From contig NZ_JWLK01000002.1 in the NCBI RefSeq assembly GCF_000814005.1, forward strand, positions 583,752 through 647,751: 64,000 nucleotides of DNA. Reading direction: 5' to 3'. A program made the position numbers and the translations under genes. This document shows positions 1 to 9,762 of this stretch, one piece after another; position 1 is the first letter of the stretch, and the number at the start of each line of letters is the position of its first letter. The stretch comes from Ruegeria sp. ANG-S4. GTDB lineage: Bacteria; Pseudomonadota; Alphaproteobacteria; Rhodobacterales; Rhodobacteraceae. The notes beneath the pieces are model-generated. The model had not been told where the DNA came from and ran no database searches. It worked only from the letters and a program-made list of their open reading frames with translations.

Positions 1-1
1 C

Positions 2-634
2 CTGATCGAGACAAAGGACTTTTACTTTTTCCTCGATGCCGTCCGCCTGCTGCAGCACGATGAGATTTCGTCCGGGGTGCAAAGTTGGTGTGCGGAATTC
101 CTGAACTGGCTTAAAACCAGCGACCAAGGGATCAAGGAATGCCGGAACGAGAACAATCATGGCACCTGTTTTGATCTGCAGGAGGCTGCTTTGGCGGCGT
201 TTCTGGGGGATGCAGACTGCTTGCAGCAGGTCAACCTGAGGGCGCAGGCGCGCCTTCTGGGTACCATCGAGGAAAATGGCGCGCAGCCACATGAATTGAC
301 CCGCACGATGACTCAGCACTACTGCGTGTTCAACGTGCAAAGTTGGATCAATCTGTTCAACCTGATGGAGGGTGCGGGCCTGCGTCCGTGGGACAGCGCC
401 GCTGCTGACAGGTTGGTGCAGGCAATGCGGCTTGTGCTGCGGGATTCTGCAAATGGCTGGCCGAATGCACAGGCCGAGCCGTTTGACTTGGCGCGGCTTG
501 CGCCAATTGATCAGGAACTTTGTCGTCGCACGGGCCAGGGCGTCTTGCAGATCGAAACCCCACCGGCCTGTTTCCACCCCCACGATGGGATTGCACCGTT
601 TTGGCGGCAGGCGCGTTGGGGTTCCGCAAAATAG
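2..634 (+). CDS. Alginate lyase family protein, C-terminal part (5' end outside window)
   Basis: The reading frame is open to the left edge, so the N-terminus is missing; about 210 residues are visible. They match the C-terminal half of the Alginate_lyase family (PF05426, alpha-helical toroid polysaccharide lyases). A tryptophan-rich helix WCAEFLNWLKTSDQG is followed by the family signature NNHGTCFDLQ, where most relatives have a Trp or Tyr in place of Cys, and then by the motif QPHELTRT and an aromatic stretch FNVQSW. Such enzymes cleave uronate polymers such as alginate by beta-elimination, usually in the periplasm or outside the cell; the signal peptide cannot be checked here. No other alginate gene lies in the window. 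The family is fairly secure; the substrate is inferred from the family only. Confidence 0.7.
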   Translation: MIETKDFYFFLDAVRLLQHDEISSGVQSWCAEFLNWLKTSDQGIKECRNENNHGTCFDLQEAALAAFLGDADCLQQVNLRAQARLLGTIEENGAQPHELTRTMTQHYCVFNVQSWINLFNLMEGAGLRPWDSAAADRLVQAMRLVLRDSANGWPNAQAEPFDLARLAPIDQELCRRTGQGVLQIETPPACFHPHDGIAPFWRQARWGSAK

Positions 635-809
635 ACGCTGAATGGCGCGGCTTTTGCATGCAGCGAGTTTTTCAAAGGGCAGAGCCGGAGCGTTGCGGTT
701 CAATCTGCTGTTGCAAGTTTCGGAATGATCTGGATGATCAAATCCACAAAGATCGGAAAATCCGGTTAACCGCGCTGCCGCGCGGGAAAAATAAAATGGG
801 GAGAATATT
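635..809 (+). promoter_or_regulatory. Leader of the peptide transporter operon
   Basis: This 175-base gap precedes the first binding-protein gene. It holds a short GC hairpin (CCGCGC TGCC GCGCGG, about 771-787) followed by an A-rich stretch and a good ribosome site GGGGAGA six bases before the ATG at 810. No convincing -35/-10 pair was found. The hairpin may end the upstream lyase transcript or sit in the leader. Confidence 0.35.
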
Positions 810-2390
810 ATGTCTTTTAAGACTCTGATGGTCGCCGTCAGTGCGACCGCAATGATTGCTGCCGGAGCTTCGGCAGAAACGCTGCGATGGGCCAGGGCGG
901 GGGACTCGCTGACGCTGGACCCACATGCCCAGAACGAAGGCCCGACCTCGACCTTCGCGCATCAGATCATGGAAACGCTGGTCATGCGCGATCACTCTGG
1001 CGCACTGGTCCCGTCGCTGGCGACCGAGTGGGCGCCATCCGAAGAAAACCCGAATGTCTGGGTGTTCAAATTGCGCGAGGGCGTGACCTTCCATGATGGT
1101 GCAGAGTTCGACAGCGAAGACGTCGTCTTTTCGCTGAACCGCGCAATGACACCGGATTCCGACTACAAGGAGTTGTTGGCCTCGGTCAAAGAGGTCCGCG
1201 CGCCGGACAAATACACCATCGAAATCGAAACCGACGGCCCCAACCCGATCATGCCCAACAACCTGACCAACATGTTCATGATGGACAAGGGCTGGGCCGA
1301 GGCGAACAATGCCGTCAAGGTTCAGGACTATGAAGGCGGCGAGGATACCTTTGCGGCGAAAAACGCAAACGGCACCGGCCCGTACAAACTTGTCAGCCGC
1401 GAACCGGATGTGAAAACCGTTTTGACCGCCAATGAGAATTATTGGGGCAAGGACGAGTTTCCACTTGAAGTGACTGAAATCATCTACACGCCGATCCAGA
1501 ATGCCGCGACCCGCGTTGCGGCACTGCTTTCGGGTGAGGTTGATTTCATTCAGGATGTTCCGGTGCAAGACCTTGAGCGTGTCGCCGGTACCGACGGTCT
1601 GGATGTGCGCACCGCGCCGCAGAACCGGGTGATCTTTTTCGGCATGAACATGGGTGATGCCGATCTGGGATCAGATAGCGTTGATGGCGCAAACCCGCTT
1701 GCAGATGTACGGGTCCGTCAAGCGATGTCGAAGGCGATCAACCGCGATGCGATCAAACAGGTCGTGATGCGCGGCCAATCCGCCCCCGCGGGTATGATCG
1801 CGCCGCCTTTCGTGAACGGCTGGGACGAGGGTATGGATGCGTCGTCCACCACAGATCTGGAAGCGGCAAAAGCGTTGATGGCCGAGGCTGGTTATCCGGA
1901 CGGTTTCACACTGACGCTGAACTGTCCCAATGACCGCTACATCAATGATGAGGCGATCTGTCAGGCCGCAGTTGGTATGCTGGCCCAGATCGGGATTACG
2001 GTGAACCTGGACGCCAAACCCAAGGCCCAGCACTTCCCGTTGTTGTCCAACCTCGAAACCGATTTCTACATGCTGGGCTGGGGTGTTCCGACTTACGACT
2101 CGGAATACATCTTCAACTTCCTGGTTCATACCAAGGGTGAGAAATACGGTTCATGGAACGCGACCCGGTACAACAACCCGGACCTTGACGCCAAAATTGT
2201 GGCGCTGGCCTCGGAAACCGATCTGCCGGCCCGCGATCAGCAGATCGCGGAAATCTGGCAGGTTGTTCAGGATGAGCAGCTTTACATCCCGATCCACCAC
2301 CAAGTTCTGAACTGGGGCATGAAGTCGGGTGTTGGTACGATTGTCGAGCCCGAGGACTCACCGAAGATCAAATACTTCACCATGCAGTAG
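810..2390 (+). CDS. Peptide ABC transporter substrate-binding protein (family 5), first of a tandem pair
   Basis: This 526-residue protein is a periplasmic binding protein of solute-binding family 5 (SBP_bac_5, DppA/OppA/GsiB type). It starts with a Sec signal peptide ending near ASA-ET (residues 1-22) and shows family landmarks: LDPHAQ, LREGVTFHDG, NGTGPY, and a C-terminal region with NDRYINDEAICQ. It would deliver an oligopeptide or similar ligand to the permeases encoded downstream at 4139-6063. The start is supported by a GGGGAGA ribosome site. The next gene is a close paralogue with the same architecture, and a perfect hairpin separates them, which suggests that this copy is made in excess. 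The ligand cannot be read from the sequence; the fused ATPase and the neighbouring gamma-glutamyltranspeptidase point to glutathione or gamma-glutamyl peptides. Confidence 0.9.
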   Translation: MSFKTLMVAVSATAMIAAGASAETLRWARAGDSLTLDPHAQNEGPTSTFAHQIMETLVMRDHSGALVPSLATEWAPSEENPNVWVFKLREGVTFHDGAEFDSEDVVFSLNRAMTPDSDYKELLASVKEVRAPDKYTIEIETDGPNPIMPNNLTNMFMMDKGWAEANNAVKVQDYEGGEDTFAAKNANGTGPYKLVSREPDVKTVLTANENYWGKDEFPLEVTEIIYTPIQNAATRVAALLSGEVDFIQDVPVQDLERVAGTDGLDVRTAPQNRVIFFGMNMGDADLGSDSVDGANPLADVRVRQAMSKAINRDAIKQVVMRGQSAPAGMIAPPFVNGWDEGMDASSTTDLEAAKALMAEAGYPDGFTLTLNCPNDRYINDEAICQAAVGMLAQIGITVNLDAKPKAQHFPLLSNLETDFYMLGWGVPTYDSEYIFNFLVHTKGEKYGSWNATRYNNPDLDAKIVALASETDLPARDQQIAEIWQVVQDEQLYIPIHHQVLNWGMKSGVGTIVEPEDSPKIKYFTMQ

Positions 2391-2409
2391 GGTGATGTTT
2401 GAAAAAACG

Positions 2410-2440
2410 GTCAGGGCGCGAGATCGCGCCCTGACTTGTT
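2410..2440 (+). terminator. Intrinsic terminator or attenuator between the two binding-protein genes
   Basis: A perfect 12-bp stem (GTCAGGGCGCGA, loop GA, then its complement; 2410-2435) is followed by TTGTTTCTT. It lies 20 bases after the first binding-protein gene and 49 before the second. Such hairpins inside transport operons usually lower expression of the permease and ATPase genes relative to the first binding protein. Confidence 0.75.
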
Positions 2441-2484
2441 TCTTCGCAACCGGACATTTTCAGAACACATAGGGAGAATTTGCC

Positions 2485-4050
2485 ATGACCCTAAGAAGCA
2501 GCGCCATTGGGCTTGCTCTGCTGATTGCAGGCGCCGCGCAGGCCGAAGAGTTCAAGTGGGCCTCAACCACCGACCCGCAGACGATGGACCCGCACGCGGT
2601 GAACTCGGCCCCGGTTCTGGGGTTTCTGAACAACGTCTACGAAGGGTTGGTTCGTCGCGGCAAAGACATGCGGGTAGAACCCGCGCTCGCCGTCAGCTGG
2701 GAACCAATCGGTGATGGCGACGGATGGCGGTTCAACCTGCGCGAGGGGGTGACCTTTCACGACGGCAGCGAATTCAATGCGCAGGACGTCTTGTTCAGCT
2801 ATGAACGCGCCTCGGGCGAGGCGGCAGATACGCGCAGCTGGTTCGCGCCGGTCAGCGCCGTAAATGTGGTCGATGATTACACGGTCGATTTCATGATGAC
2901 GGCACCCAACCCGTTGTTCCCGTCATCAATTGCGAATTGGATGATCATGGATCAGGGCTGGGCCGAGGCGAACGAGGCTGCTGTTCCGGACAAGGAAACC
3001 GGCAACTTTGCGACGCTGAATGCAAACGGCACGGGCGCGTTCCAAGTCACCGCGCGTGAGCCCGGCTTGCGCACGGTTCTTGAGCCGTTCGATGGATGGT
3101 GGGACACAGCCGAACACAACATATCCAGCGCCGAGTTCACGCCGATCCAAAATCCTGCCACTGCCGTTGCCGCGCTGCTGTCGGGCGACGTGGGCATGAT
3201 CAACCCGGTTCCGATTCAAGACGTTTCACGGCTGCAGGGCAGTGACGACGTCGAAGTCATTCAGGGTATCGAAGCGCGTGTCATCATGCTTGGCTTCAAT
3301 CATGAAGCTGACGCGCTGAAGTATACCGATGACGCCGGCAAGCCCAATCCATTCCAGGATGCCCGCGTGCGCCAGGCCATAGCGCAGGCTGTCAATGTCG
3401 ATGCCATTCTGGCGACGATCATGCGCGGAAACGCCGAAGCAGCATCGCAATTGGTCAGCCCGGCAATGAGCGGATATTCCCGCGCCCATGCCGACCGTCC
3501 GACCTATGACGTCGAGGCGGCCAAGGCATTGCTGGCCGAAGCCGGCTATGGCGACGGATTCTCGTTCGGTCTGAAATGTCCCAATGATCGCTATTTGAAT
3601 GACGAGGCCGTTTGTCAGGCCGTGGTCAGCATGTTGGCCCAAATCGGGATCACCGCCGAACTGGATGCGATGCCGGTCCGCAACTATTGGCCAGAGCTGC
3701 GAGAGGACAATTACGATATGTATCTCTTGGGCTGGAGCCCCGGCACGTTTGATGCCGAACATCCCGTTCGGTTCCTGGTTGCTACCCCGAACGAAGAGAA
3801 GAAGCTGGGCAGCTGGAACTTTGGCGGGTTCTCGAATGCGCGGGTGGATGAGCTTTTGCCGATGATCCAGTCCGAACTGGATGCGGACAAGCGTCAGGCC
3901 ATGCTGGATGAGGTCACCGGGATCATTCAGGACGAGCACGTCTATGTCCCTATGTATGTTCAACCGCTGGTCTGGGGCACACGCAGCAATGTCGACCTGA
4001 CCCAACGCCCGGACAACTTCTTTTTGCTGCGCTGGGTGACAATCAACTGA
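2485..4050 (+). CDS. Peptide ABC transporter substrate-binding protein (family 5), second of a tandem pair
   Basis: This 521-residue family 5 solute-binding protein has a signal peptide (residues 1-19, cleavage near AQA-EE) and is clearly paralogous to the preceding gene: shared landmarks include TMDPHAVN, LREGVTFHDGSEFN, NGTGAF, NDRYLNDEAVCQ and AQIGITAELDAMP. The ribosome site GGGAGAA is well placed. Its gene is closest to the permease genes, so either protein, or both with different ligands, could serve the same membrane complex. The retention of two full-length, diverged copies suggests separate specificities or affinities; that is inference. Confidence 0.9.
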   Translation: MTLRSSAIGLALLIAGAAQAEEFKWASTTDPQTMDPHAVNSAPVLGFLNNVYEGLVRRGKDMRVEPALAVSWEPIGDGDGWRFNLREGVTFHDGSEFNAQDVLFSYERASGEAADTRSWFAPVSAVNVVDDYTVDFMMTAPNPLFPSSIANWMIMDQGWAEANEAAVPDKETGNFATLNANGTGAFQVTAREPGLRTVLEPFDGWWDTAEHNISSAEFTPIQNPATAVAALLSGDVGMINPVPIQDVSRLQGSDDVEVIQGIEARVIMLGFNHEADALKYTDDAGKPNPFQDARVRQAIAQAVNVDAILATIMRGNAEAASQLVSPAMSGYSRAHADRPTYDVEAAKALLAEAGYGDGFSFGLKCPNDRYLNDEAVCQAVVSMLAQIGITAELDAMPVRNYWPELREDNYDMYLLGWSPGTFDAEHPVRFLVATPNEEKKLGSWNFGGFSNARVDELLPMIQSELDADKRQAMLDEVTGIIQDEHVYVPMYVQPLVWGTRSNVDLTQRPDNFFLLRWVTIN

Positions 4051-4086
4051 CCGCTTAGCACAGCGCGCCGGTCTTTTGGCGTTACC

Positions 4087-4102
4087 TTGACCATTTGGTC
4101 AA
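4087..4102. promoter_or_regulatory. Inverted repeat TTGACC-N4-GGTCAA upstream of the permease genes
   Basis: A perfect 6-bp inverted repeat with a 4-base spacer lies 36 bases before the first permease start. Its size suits an operator for a dimeric regulator, but no regulator gene lies beside it. It could also be a chance repeat or part of a second promoter for the permease and ATPase genes. Confidence 0.3.
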
Positions 4103-4138
4103 AGATGACCTACAGAGACCGGCCAACGAGGGAAACGA

Positions 4139-5116
4139 ATGTTCGCATATATCGTCCGCAGGATGTTCCAGTCCGTGATCGTGCTTTTGGTCGTGGGCCT
4201 GGTCGCCTTCTCGATGTTCCGCTTTGTCGGGGATCCGATCGACAACATGCTGGGCCAGGAACGCACTCAGGCCGATATCGATCGTCTGCGGACCGAGCTT
4301 GGACTGGACCAGCCTTTTGTCGTGCAATACGCCAAGTTTCTGCGGGGCGCGGTGCAGGGCAATTTCGGGGTCTCGTACAGGCAGGGCCGTCCGGTTTCCA
4401 CAATCATCGCGGAACGCGCGCCCGCGACGTTGGAACTGGCTTTTGTCTCGGGCTTTCTTGCCATCACCATGGGTATTGCGCTGGGCGTCTTCACCGCGAT
4501 CCGACGACAAGGGATTGCTGCAAACGTCATCATGACCGTTTCTCTGATCGGGGTATCGTTGCCGACATTCCTGATCGGGATCTTGTTGATCTATGTTTTC
4601 TCGGTTGAGTTGGACCTCTTGCCAAGTTTCGGGCGGGGCGAGACAGTGATGATCGGCAATTGGTCGACCGGGTTTCTAACCGCTTCGGGCCTCAAGGCTT
4701 TGATACTTCCGGCAATCACGCTGGGCCTTTATCAAATGACACTGATCATGCGGCTGGTGCGGTCCGAGATGCTGGAGGTTCTGCGCGCCGACTATGTGCG
4801 TTTCGCCCGTGCCCGAGGCTTGTCAGACCGCGTGATCAATTTCCGCCACGCGCTGAAGAATACGCTGGTGCCAGTGATCACGATTACGGGCCTGCAACTG
4901 GGCTCGATCATCGCTTTTGCCATCATTACCGAAACGGTTTTTCAATGGCCCGGTGTGGGGCTGCTGTTCATCAACGCGATCCAGTTTGTCGATATTCCCG
5001 TCATGGCCGCCTATCTGATGCTGATTTCAGTCATGTTCGTAACGATAAACTTGATTGTCGACCTTCTTTACTATGCCATTGACCCGCGCCTGCGTGTCGA
5101 CGCGAGGGCCACATGA
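4139..5116 (+). CDS. Peptide ABC transporter permease, DppB/GsiC type
   Basis: This 325-residue integral membrane protein belongs to the BPD_transp_1 permease family, DppB/OppB/GsiC branch. It has an N-terminal membrane anchor (YIVRRMFQSVIVLLVVG), the TM1-linked domain with QTQ/ADIDRLRTELGLDQPF-like text typical of this branch, and the EAA-loop region RADYVRFARARGLSD that contacts the ATPase. The stop overlaps the next start as ATGA (5113-5116), so the two permeases are translationally coupled. The ribosome site GAGGGAA supports the start. It forms a heterodimeric pore in the inner membrane with the product of the following gene. Confidence 0.93.
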   Translation: MFAYIVRRMFQSVIVLLVVGLVAFSMFRFVGDPIDNMLGQERTQADIDRLRTELGLDQPFVVQYAKFLRGAVQGNFGVSYRQGRPVSTIIAERAPATLELAFVSGFLAITMGIALGVFTAIRRQGIAANVIMTVSLIGVSLPTFLIGILLIYVFSVELDLLPSFGRGETVMIGNWSTGFLTASGLKALILPAITLGLYQMTLIMRLVRSEMLEVLRADYVRFARARGLSDRVINFRHALKNTLVPVITITGLQLGSIIAFAIITETVFQWPGVGLLFINAIQFVDIPVMAAYLMLISVMFVTINLIVDLLYYAIDPRLRVDARAT

Positions 5117-6063
5117 CCGACGCCACTCAAACCCCGCAATCCACGCCCAAAACGCGGTTCGCCAAGTTCTGGGACAGTGATTTTGCCTGGTCCTTCCGCC
5201 ATTCGCCGGTGGCCGTCATCGCATCATTGGTCGTGGTTGTTCTGGTGCTGGCGGCGATCTTCGCGCCGTTGATTGCACCATATAACCCGTTTGACCCGGC
5301 AACGCTGAACCTGATGAATGGCTTTACGCCGCCCGGGACGCCCAACGCATTTACCCAAGAGACGTTTCTGCTGGGCACTGATGATCAAGGGCGCGATGTG
5401 TTCTCGACAATTTTGTATGGTCTGCGCATTTCGCTGTTTGTTGGCACCGCTGCGGTGCTGTTGGCCATGATCATCGGGGTGATCCTGGGATTGGTGGCTG
5501 CCTATTTCGGTGGGTGGATCGAAACCTTCATCATGCGGGTTGCCGACGTTCAGTTGACCTTTCCGGCCATTCTGGTGGCGATGCTGATTTTTGGCATTGC
5601 CAAAGGTGTCACGCCGCCGGAATACCGCAATGAGATGGCAATCTATGTGTTGATTATTGCGATTGCCCTGTCCGATTGGGTGCAGTTCGCTCGGGTGGTA
5701 CGTGGCGCTGCGCTGGTGGAAAAGAACAAAGAGTATGTACAGGCCGCGCGGTTGATCGGACGCGGGTCGTTCCCGATCATGTTCCGTCACATCCTGCCAA
5801 ATGTCCTGAGCCCTGTTCTGGTGATTGCGACGATTTCGCTCGCATTGGCCATCATTGCCGAGGCGACGCTGAGCTTCCTCGGGGTCGGCGCGCCGCCAAC
5901 ACAGCCCTCGTTGGGTACGCTGATCCGGATCGGGCAGGGGTTCCTGTTCTCGGGTGAGTGGTGGATATTGTTCTTCCCGGCCTGCACACTGTTGGCATTG
6001 GCGCTGTCGGTGAACCTGCTGGGCGACTGGCTGCGCGATGCGCTCAACCCGAAACTGCGGTGA
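5113..6063 (+). CDS. Peptide ABC transporter permease, DppC/GsiD type
   Basis: This 316-residue protein is the DppC/OppC/GsiD-type partner permease. The N-terminal anchor (about 34-57) is followed by a periplasmic segment with LLGTDDQGRDVFS, the hallmark of this branch (GTDxxGRDxxS), then the transporter domain with the ATPase-contact loop EYVQAARLIGRGSF and the conserved ATLSFLGVGAPP near the C-terminus. It overlaps the upstream permease by four bases and ends four bases before the ATPase start, so the three genes are one operon. Confidence 0.93.
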   Translation: MTDATQTPQSTPKTRFAKFWDSDFAWSFRHSPVAVIASLVVVVLVLAAIFAPLIAPYNPFDPATLNLMNGFTPPGTPNAFTQETFLLGTDDQGRDVFSTILYGLRISLFVGTAAVLLAMIIGVILGLVAAYFGGWIETFIMRVADVQLTFPAILVAMLIFGIAKGVTPPEYRNEMAIYVLIIAIALSDWVQFARVVRGAALVEKNKEYVQAARLIGRGSFPIMFRHILPNVLSPVLVIATISLALAIIAEATLSFLGVGAPPTQPSLGTLIRIGQGFLFSGEWWILFFPACTLLALALSVNLLGDWLRDALNPKLR

Positions 6064-6067
6064 TTTC

Positions 6068-7777
6068 ATGAGCCTTCTGACAATCGAAAATCTCACCGTC
6101 GAGTTCCCGACAAGGCGCAAACTGTTCACAGCCGTTGATCATGCAAACCTGTCCGTCGAACCGGGCGAAATTCACGGGCTTGTCGGAGAGTCCGGTGCCG
6201 GAAAATCCACCATCGGTGCGGCCGTCATGGGCCTGCTGGACCGGCCGGGACGGATTGCCAGTGGTGAAATCAAACTGGGTGGCGATCAGATTAGCGGGCT
6301 GGACGCTGACGCCATGCGCGGTTTGCGCGGCAAGAAAATCTCGATGATTTTTCAGGACCCGCTAACCTCGCTCAACCCGCTGTTTACGGTGCGCGAACAG
6401 CTGGTGGAAACCATTCAGGCGCATCTGGGGGGATCCGATGCCGAGGCCAACAAGCGGGCCCGCGATCTGATCGACCGGGTTGGAATTCCCGATCCGGATA
6501 CCCGACTGGATCAATATCCGCATCAATTCTCGGGCGGGATGCGGCAACGCGTGGTGATCGCGCTGGCCTTGTGCACCGAACCGGACGTGATCATAGCGGA
6601 CGAGCCGACAACGGCGCTGGATGTATCGGTTCAGGCGCAGATACTGGATCTGATCAAGGAACTGGCGCGCGAACGTCAGGTGGGTGTCATTCTGATTACC
6701 CACGATATGGGGGTCATTGCGGATACAACGGATCGGGTGACCGTCATGTATGACGGGAAGGTCGTCGAAAGCGGGCTGACCGCGGAGGTCATGGGCCAGC
6801 CGAGCCATGAATACACCAAATCCCTGATTGCGGCTGTGCCGCGGCCGACGCTCAAATTGCATCGGTTTCCTCAGATCAGCTATGGGGGGCGCGAAACACG
6901 CTTTGCCATTGAAGATATGGCGCGGCATTGGCCGAAGTTGGACAACGACACCTCAAAGCCCGTTTTTGAAATCCGTGACCTGACCAAGAAGTTCCTGCAG
7001 CGAAAAGGCCTGTTGCCCTGGGACCGGACCTATTTTACCGCGGTGGACGAGGTGAGTTTCGACATCCAGGCGGGCGAGGTTTTTGGGGTTGTGGGTGAAT
7101 CCGGTTCTGGCAAATCAACGGTGGCCCGGATGATCGCGGGGCTTTATCCGGTGGACGGCGGAACGATCTCGTTCAATGGCCAATTGGTCAGCGATCTGGG
7201 CGACAAGCCGGTGCAGGACGAATACCGCAAGCAAATCCAGATGATCTTTCAAGACCCGTATTCCTCGCTGAACCCAAGGATGCGTGTGGATGAGATCGTC
7301 GCAGAGCCGATCCGACATCATCGCCTGATGGACGGGCCGGATATCAAGCGGCGCGTCGACGAGTTGCTGGATCAGGTTGGCCTGGGTTCCGAGGCGGGTT
7401 TGAAGTACCCGCATGAGTTTTCAGGCGGCCAGCGACAGCGCATTTCGATTGCGCGCGCGCTGGCGACGCAGCCTCGGTTCCTGATCTGCGATGAACCGAC
7501 AAGCGCGCTGGACGTCTCTATTCAGGCCCAAATCCTGAATATACTGAAGGATTTACAAGAGCACCTGGGTCTGACCATGCTGTTCATCAGTCACGACCTG
7601 CCGGTCGTCCGGCAGATGTGTGACCGCGTGGCAGTGATGAAACAGGGTCGTATGGTCGAGATACAGGCCACCGATGATCTGTTCGCCAATCCCCAGACCG
7701 AATACGCGCGTGAGTTGCTGCACCTGATGCCCAAGTTGGACGATCTTTCGACTGATGGACTTGGTCCAGAGGCCTGA
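6068..7777 (+). CDS. Peptide ABC transporter ATP-binding protein with two fused nucleotide-binding domains
   Basis: This 569-residue protein joins two complete ABC ATPases. Domain 1 has Walker A GESGAGKS (residues 40-47), signature FSGGMRQRV and Walker [10 protein letters not shown]; domain 2, from about residue 300, has [17 protein letters not shown] and [10 protein letters not shown] proline-containing peptide-transporter tail ([10 protein letters not shown]) sits between them. The fused form is characteristic of glutathione importer GsiA and of YejF/DppDF-type proteins. The start chosen is the ATG right after the permease stop; an ATG 30 bases upstream lies inside the permease gene. It powers import by the two upstream permeases. 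Assignment as an ATPase is secure; glutathione is a hypothesis from the fusion and the neighbouring ggt gene. Confidence 0.93.
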   Translation: MSLLTIENLTVEFPTRRKLFTAVDHANLSVEPGEIHGLVGESGAGKSTIGAAVMGLLDRPGRIASGEIKLGGDQISGLDADAMRGLRGKKISMIFQDPLTSLNPLFTVREQLVETIQAHLGGSDAEANKRARDLIDRVGIPDPDTRLDQYPHQFSGGMRQRVVIALALCTEPDVIIADEPTTALDVSVQAQILDLIKELARERQVGVILITHDMGVIADTTDRVTVMYDGKVVESGLTAEVMGQPSHEYTKSLIAAVPRPTLKLHRFPQISYGGRETRFAIEDMARHWPKLDNDTSKPVFEIRDLTKKFLQRKGLLPWDRTYFTAVDEVSFDIQAGEVFGVVGESGSGKSTVARMIAGLYPVDGGTISFNGQLVSDLGDKPVQDEYRKQIQMIFQDPYSSLNPRMRVDEIVAEPIRHHRLMDGPDIKRRVDELLDQVGLGSEAGLKYPHEFSGGQRQRISIARALATQPRFLICDEPTSALDVSIQAQILNILKDLQEHLGLTMLFISHDLPVVRQMCDRVAVMKQGRMVEIQATDDLFANPQTEYARELLHLMPKLDDLSTDGLGPEA

Positions 7778-7784
7778 GGGGTGA

Positions 7785-7806
7785 CCGGGCAGCTTGCGCT
7801 GCCCGG
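7785..7806. terminator. Hairpin between convergent genes
   Basis: A perfect 9-bp stem (CCGGGCAGC, loop TTGC) lies between the ATPase stop and the stop of the opposing gamma-glutamyltranspeptidase gene. There is no clear U-run after it on the + strand (AAAACTC follows), so it may act as a weak bidirectional terminator or protect mRNA ends. Confidence 0.45.
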
Positions 7807-7811
7807 AAAAC

Positions 7812-9563
7812 TCATTGACCCATAGCGATCCCTTCGCGGCGCGGATCGGCTGCGCCGATCAATTGACCATCCTTGATAAGGATCGCGTGCAATCCACTGT
7901 TTAGGTCGCGTGCGCTTACCTCATGGCCCTTTGCCGTAAGAGCGTCCGAAAATGACTCGGCGCTGGTTCCCTGTTCGACGTCCAGCGTCGATCCGTTGCG
8001 ATGCAAAAAATGCCCGGTTTCAATCGCATCCTGCGGGTCCATGTCCCAGTCAATCACAGCAATAATGGTCTTTGCCACATAGTTGATGATCCGGCTGCCG
8101 CCGGGGGACCCCACGAGAAAATATGGCGCGCCATCTTTCATGACGATGGTTGGCGACATCGAGCTGCGTGGCCGCTTTCCGCCCTCGACCCGGTTTGCGA
8201 CCAGACGATCACCATCCTTGGGCGCGCGGTCGAAATCGGTGAGTTCGTTGTTGAGAAGAAACCCTCTGACGAAGACGCGGCTGCCAAAGAAAGTTTCAAT
8301 CGTGGTCGTCATCGAAAGCGCGTTGCCATAACTGTCGCGGATCACAATATGGCTGGTGCCGGGCCGACCCGGGTTTTGCGAAGGCGCGAGGTTCAGCGCG
8401 GACTCCTGATAGGGTGGATCACCGGCCGTTCTTTTTTCGCTGGCTTTGCCGGCGTCGATCAGTTTGGCCCGGTCGGCAAGATAACCCTTGTCCAAAAGCC
8501 CTTTGGTCGGCACGTCGACAAAGTCGCTGTCTGCCATGTAAAGCCCGCGATCCGCATAGGCCAGTTTGGCGGCTTCGGAATAGATATGCGCGAATTCGGG
8601 GGTCCACCCCATGGATTTGACGTCGAAAGTGTCGAGCATGCCCAGAATCTGGCCGACTGTCAGGCCGCCCGAGGTCGGCGGGCCCATTCCGCAGACGTCG
8701 TACCCACGATAATCGGCACACACCGCAGGCCGAATCTTGACACGGTAATCTGCCAGATCCTGCAGTGTGATATTGTTCTCCAGAACAGATGTTTCGTTGA
8801 CGGCCGCAACGATATCCTCTGCAATCGGTCCGCTGTAAAATGCGTCCGCGCCGTCGGTAGACAGGATGCGAAGGGTCTCGGCGAAGTCGGGGTTTTTCAA
8901 CATTGTGCCCGCCGATAGCGGGGTGCCGTCGTCGTTGAAGAAGTACGCTTTTGCACCGTCAAAAAGGTCGAGCGGAAATTCACGATCCACTGTGCTTTGG
9001 AGTGAATTGGCCATGCGCGGCGAGACTTCGAACCCGTTCTCGGCAGTCTCGATGGTCGATTGGAACAAATCGGACCAAGGCAGTTTGCCGTACAGGTTGT
9101 GCGACACCTCCATCAGGCGCAAAATACCCGGTACGCCAACCGACTGGCCGCCGGAAACGGATTGGACAAATGGCATTCTCTCGCCATTTTCATCCAGAAA
9201 CCTTTCTGGTGTCGCTGCAGCGGGCGCGGTCTCGCGTGCATCAAAGGTGACGAGGTCACCGGTCGATGCATCCCAATACAGCATGAAAGCACCGCCGCCG
9301 ATGCCGGACGACTGCGGCTCGACCAAATTCAGCATGAGCTGGACGGCGATCATGGCATCTGCCGCAGTACCGCCTTTGGCCAGAACATCATACCCAGCCT
9401 GCACCGCCAGAGGGTTCGCGGCGGCCACCATGAAATCGGTTCCGGTGACGGAATTTTTTTCTTCCCAGCCATACCCCTGTTCCGGCGCGGGGTCTTGTGC
9501 CGCAGCCATGGGTCCAAGGGCAAGGGCGGATACGCATCCCAGTATGAACGAGGTTCTGATCAT
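7812..9563 (-). CDS. ggt: Gamma-glutamyltranspeptidase (glutathione hydrolase)
   Basis: This 583-residue precursor is an N-terminal nucleophile hydrolase of the gamma-glutamyltranspeptidase family. A signal peptide (residues 1-22, ending AAA-QD) sends it to the periplasm. Self-cleavage before the catalytic threonine, here T403 in PGTSHIVI, would give large and small subunits. Other landmarks are the large-subunit motif SGIGGGAFML, GPPTSGGLTVG and the small-subunit SPGGSRIINYV. The start at 9563 has the ribosome site AAAAGGAG; an upstream in-frame extension lacks a signal peptide start. It removes gamma-glutamyl groups from glutathione and related peptides. It is convergent with a GsiA-like peptide importer, which suggests linked use of glutathione as a sulfur, nitrogen or carbon source. 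Confidence 0.93.
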   Translation of the reverse strand: MIRTSFILGCVSALALGPMAAAQDPAPEQGYGWEEKNSVTGTDFMVAAANPLAVQAGYDVLAKGGTAADAMIAVQLMLNLVEPQSSGIGGGAFMLYWDASTGDLVTFDARETAPAAATPERFLDENGERMPFVQSVSGGQSVGVPGILRLMEVSHNLYGKLPWSDLFQSTIETAENGFEVSPRMANSLQSTVDREFPLDLFDGAKAYFFNDDGTPLSAGTMLKNPDFAETLRILSTDGADAFYSGPIAEDIVAAVNETSVLENNITLQDLADYRVKIRPAVCADYRGYDVCGMGPPTSGGLTVGQILGMLDTFDVKSMGWTPEFAHIYSEAAKLAYADRGLYMADSDFVDVPTKGLLDKGYLADRAKLIDAGKASEKRTAGDPPYQESALNLAPSQNPGRPGTSHIVIRDSYGNALSMTTTIETFFGSRVFVRGFLLNNELTDFDRAPKDGDRLVANRVEGGKRPRSSMSPTIVMKDGAPYFLVGSPGGSRIINYVAKTIIAVIDWDMDPQDAIETGHFLHRNGSTLDVEQGTSAESFSDALTAKGHEVSARDLNSGLHAILIKDGQLIGAADPRREGIAMGQ

Positions 9564-9762
9564 CGCGATCTCCTTTTGAGGTACCTGTGGGGGTGTCGAG
9601 TACCGCGATGGTAAGGTCCGATCGAGCCGGAGGGAACCCGAATCCGAATCTGGAGGCCTCAAACGCTGAAAAGCCCTGGCACACTGCGTCGAGCCCGTAA
9701 ACAGCATCTGTTTCCACAGCCGAGAACAGACCAGTTAGCGAAGCCGTTCCGTGTCTTTCCGC

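Noticed and set aside
5224..6129. Long minus-strand frame opposite the DppC-type permease gene
   Set aside because: It is fully antisense to a clear membrane permease gene and shows only low-complexity Gln/Arg/Asn-rich text.
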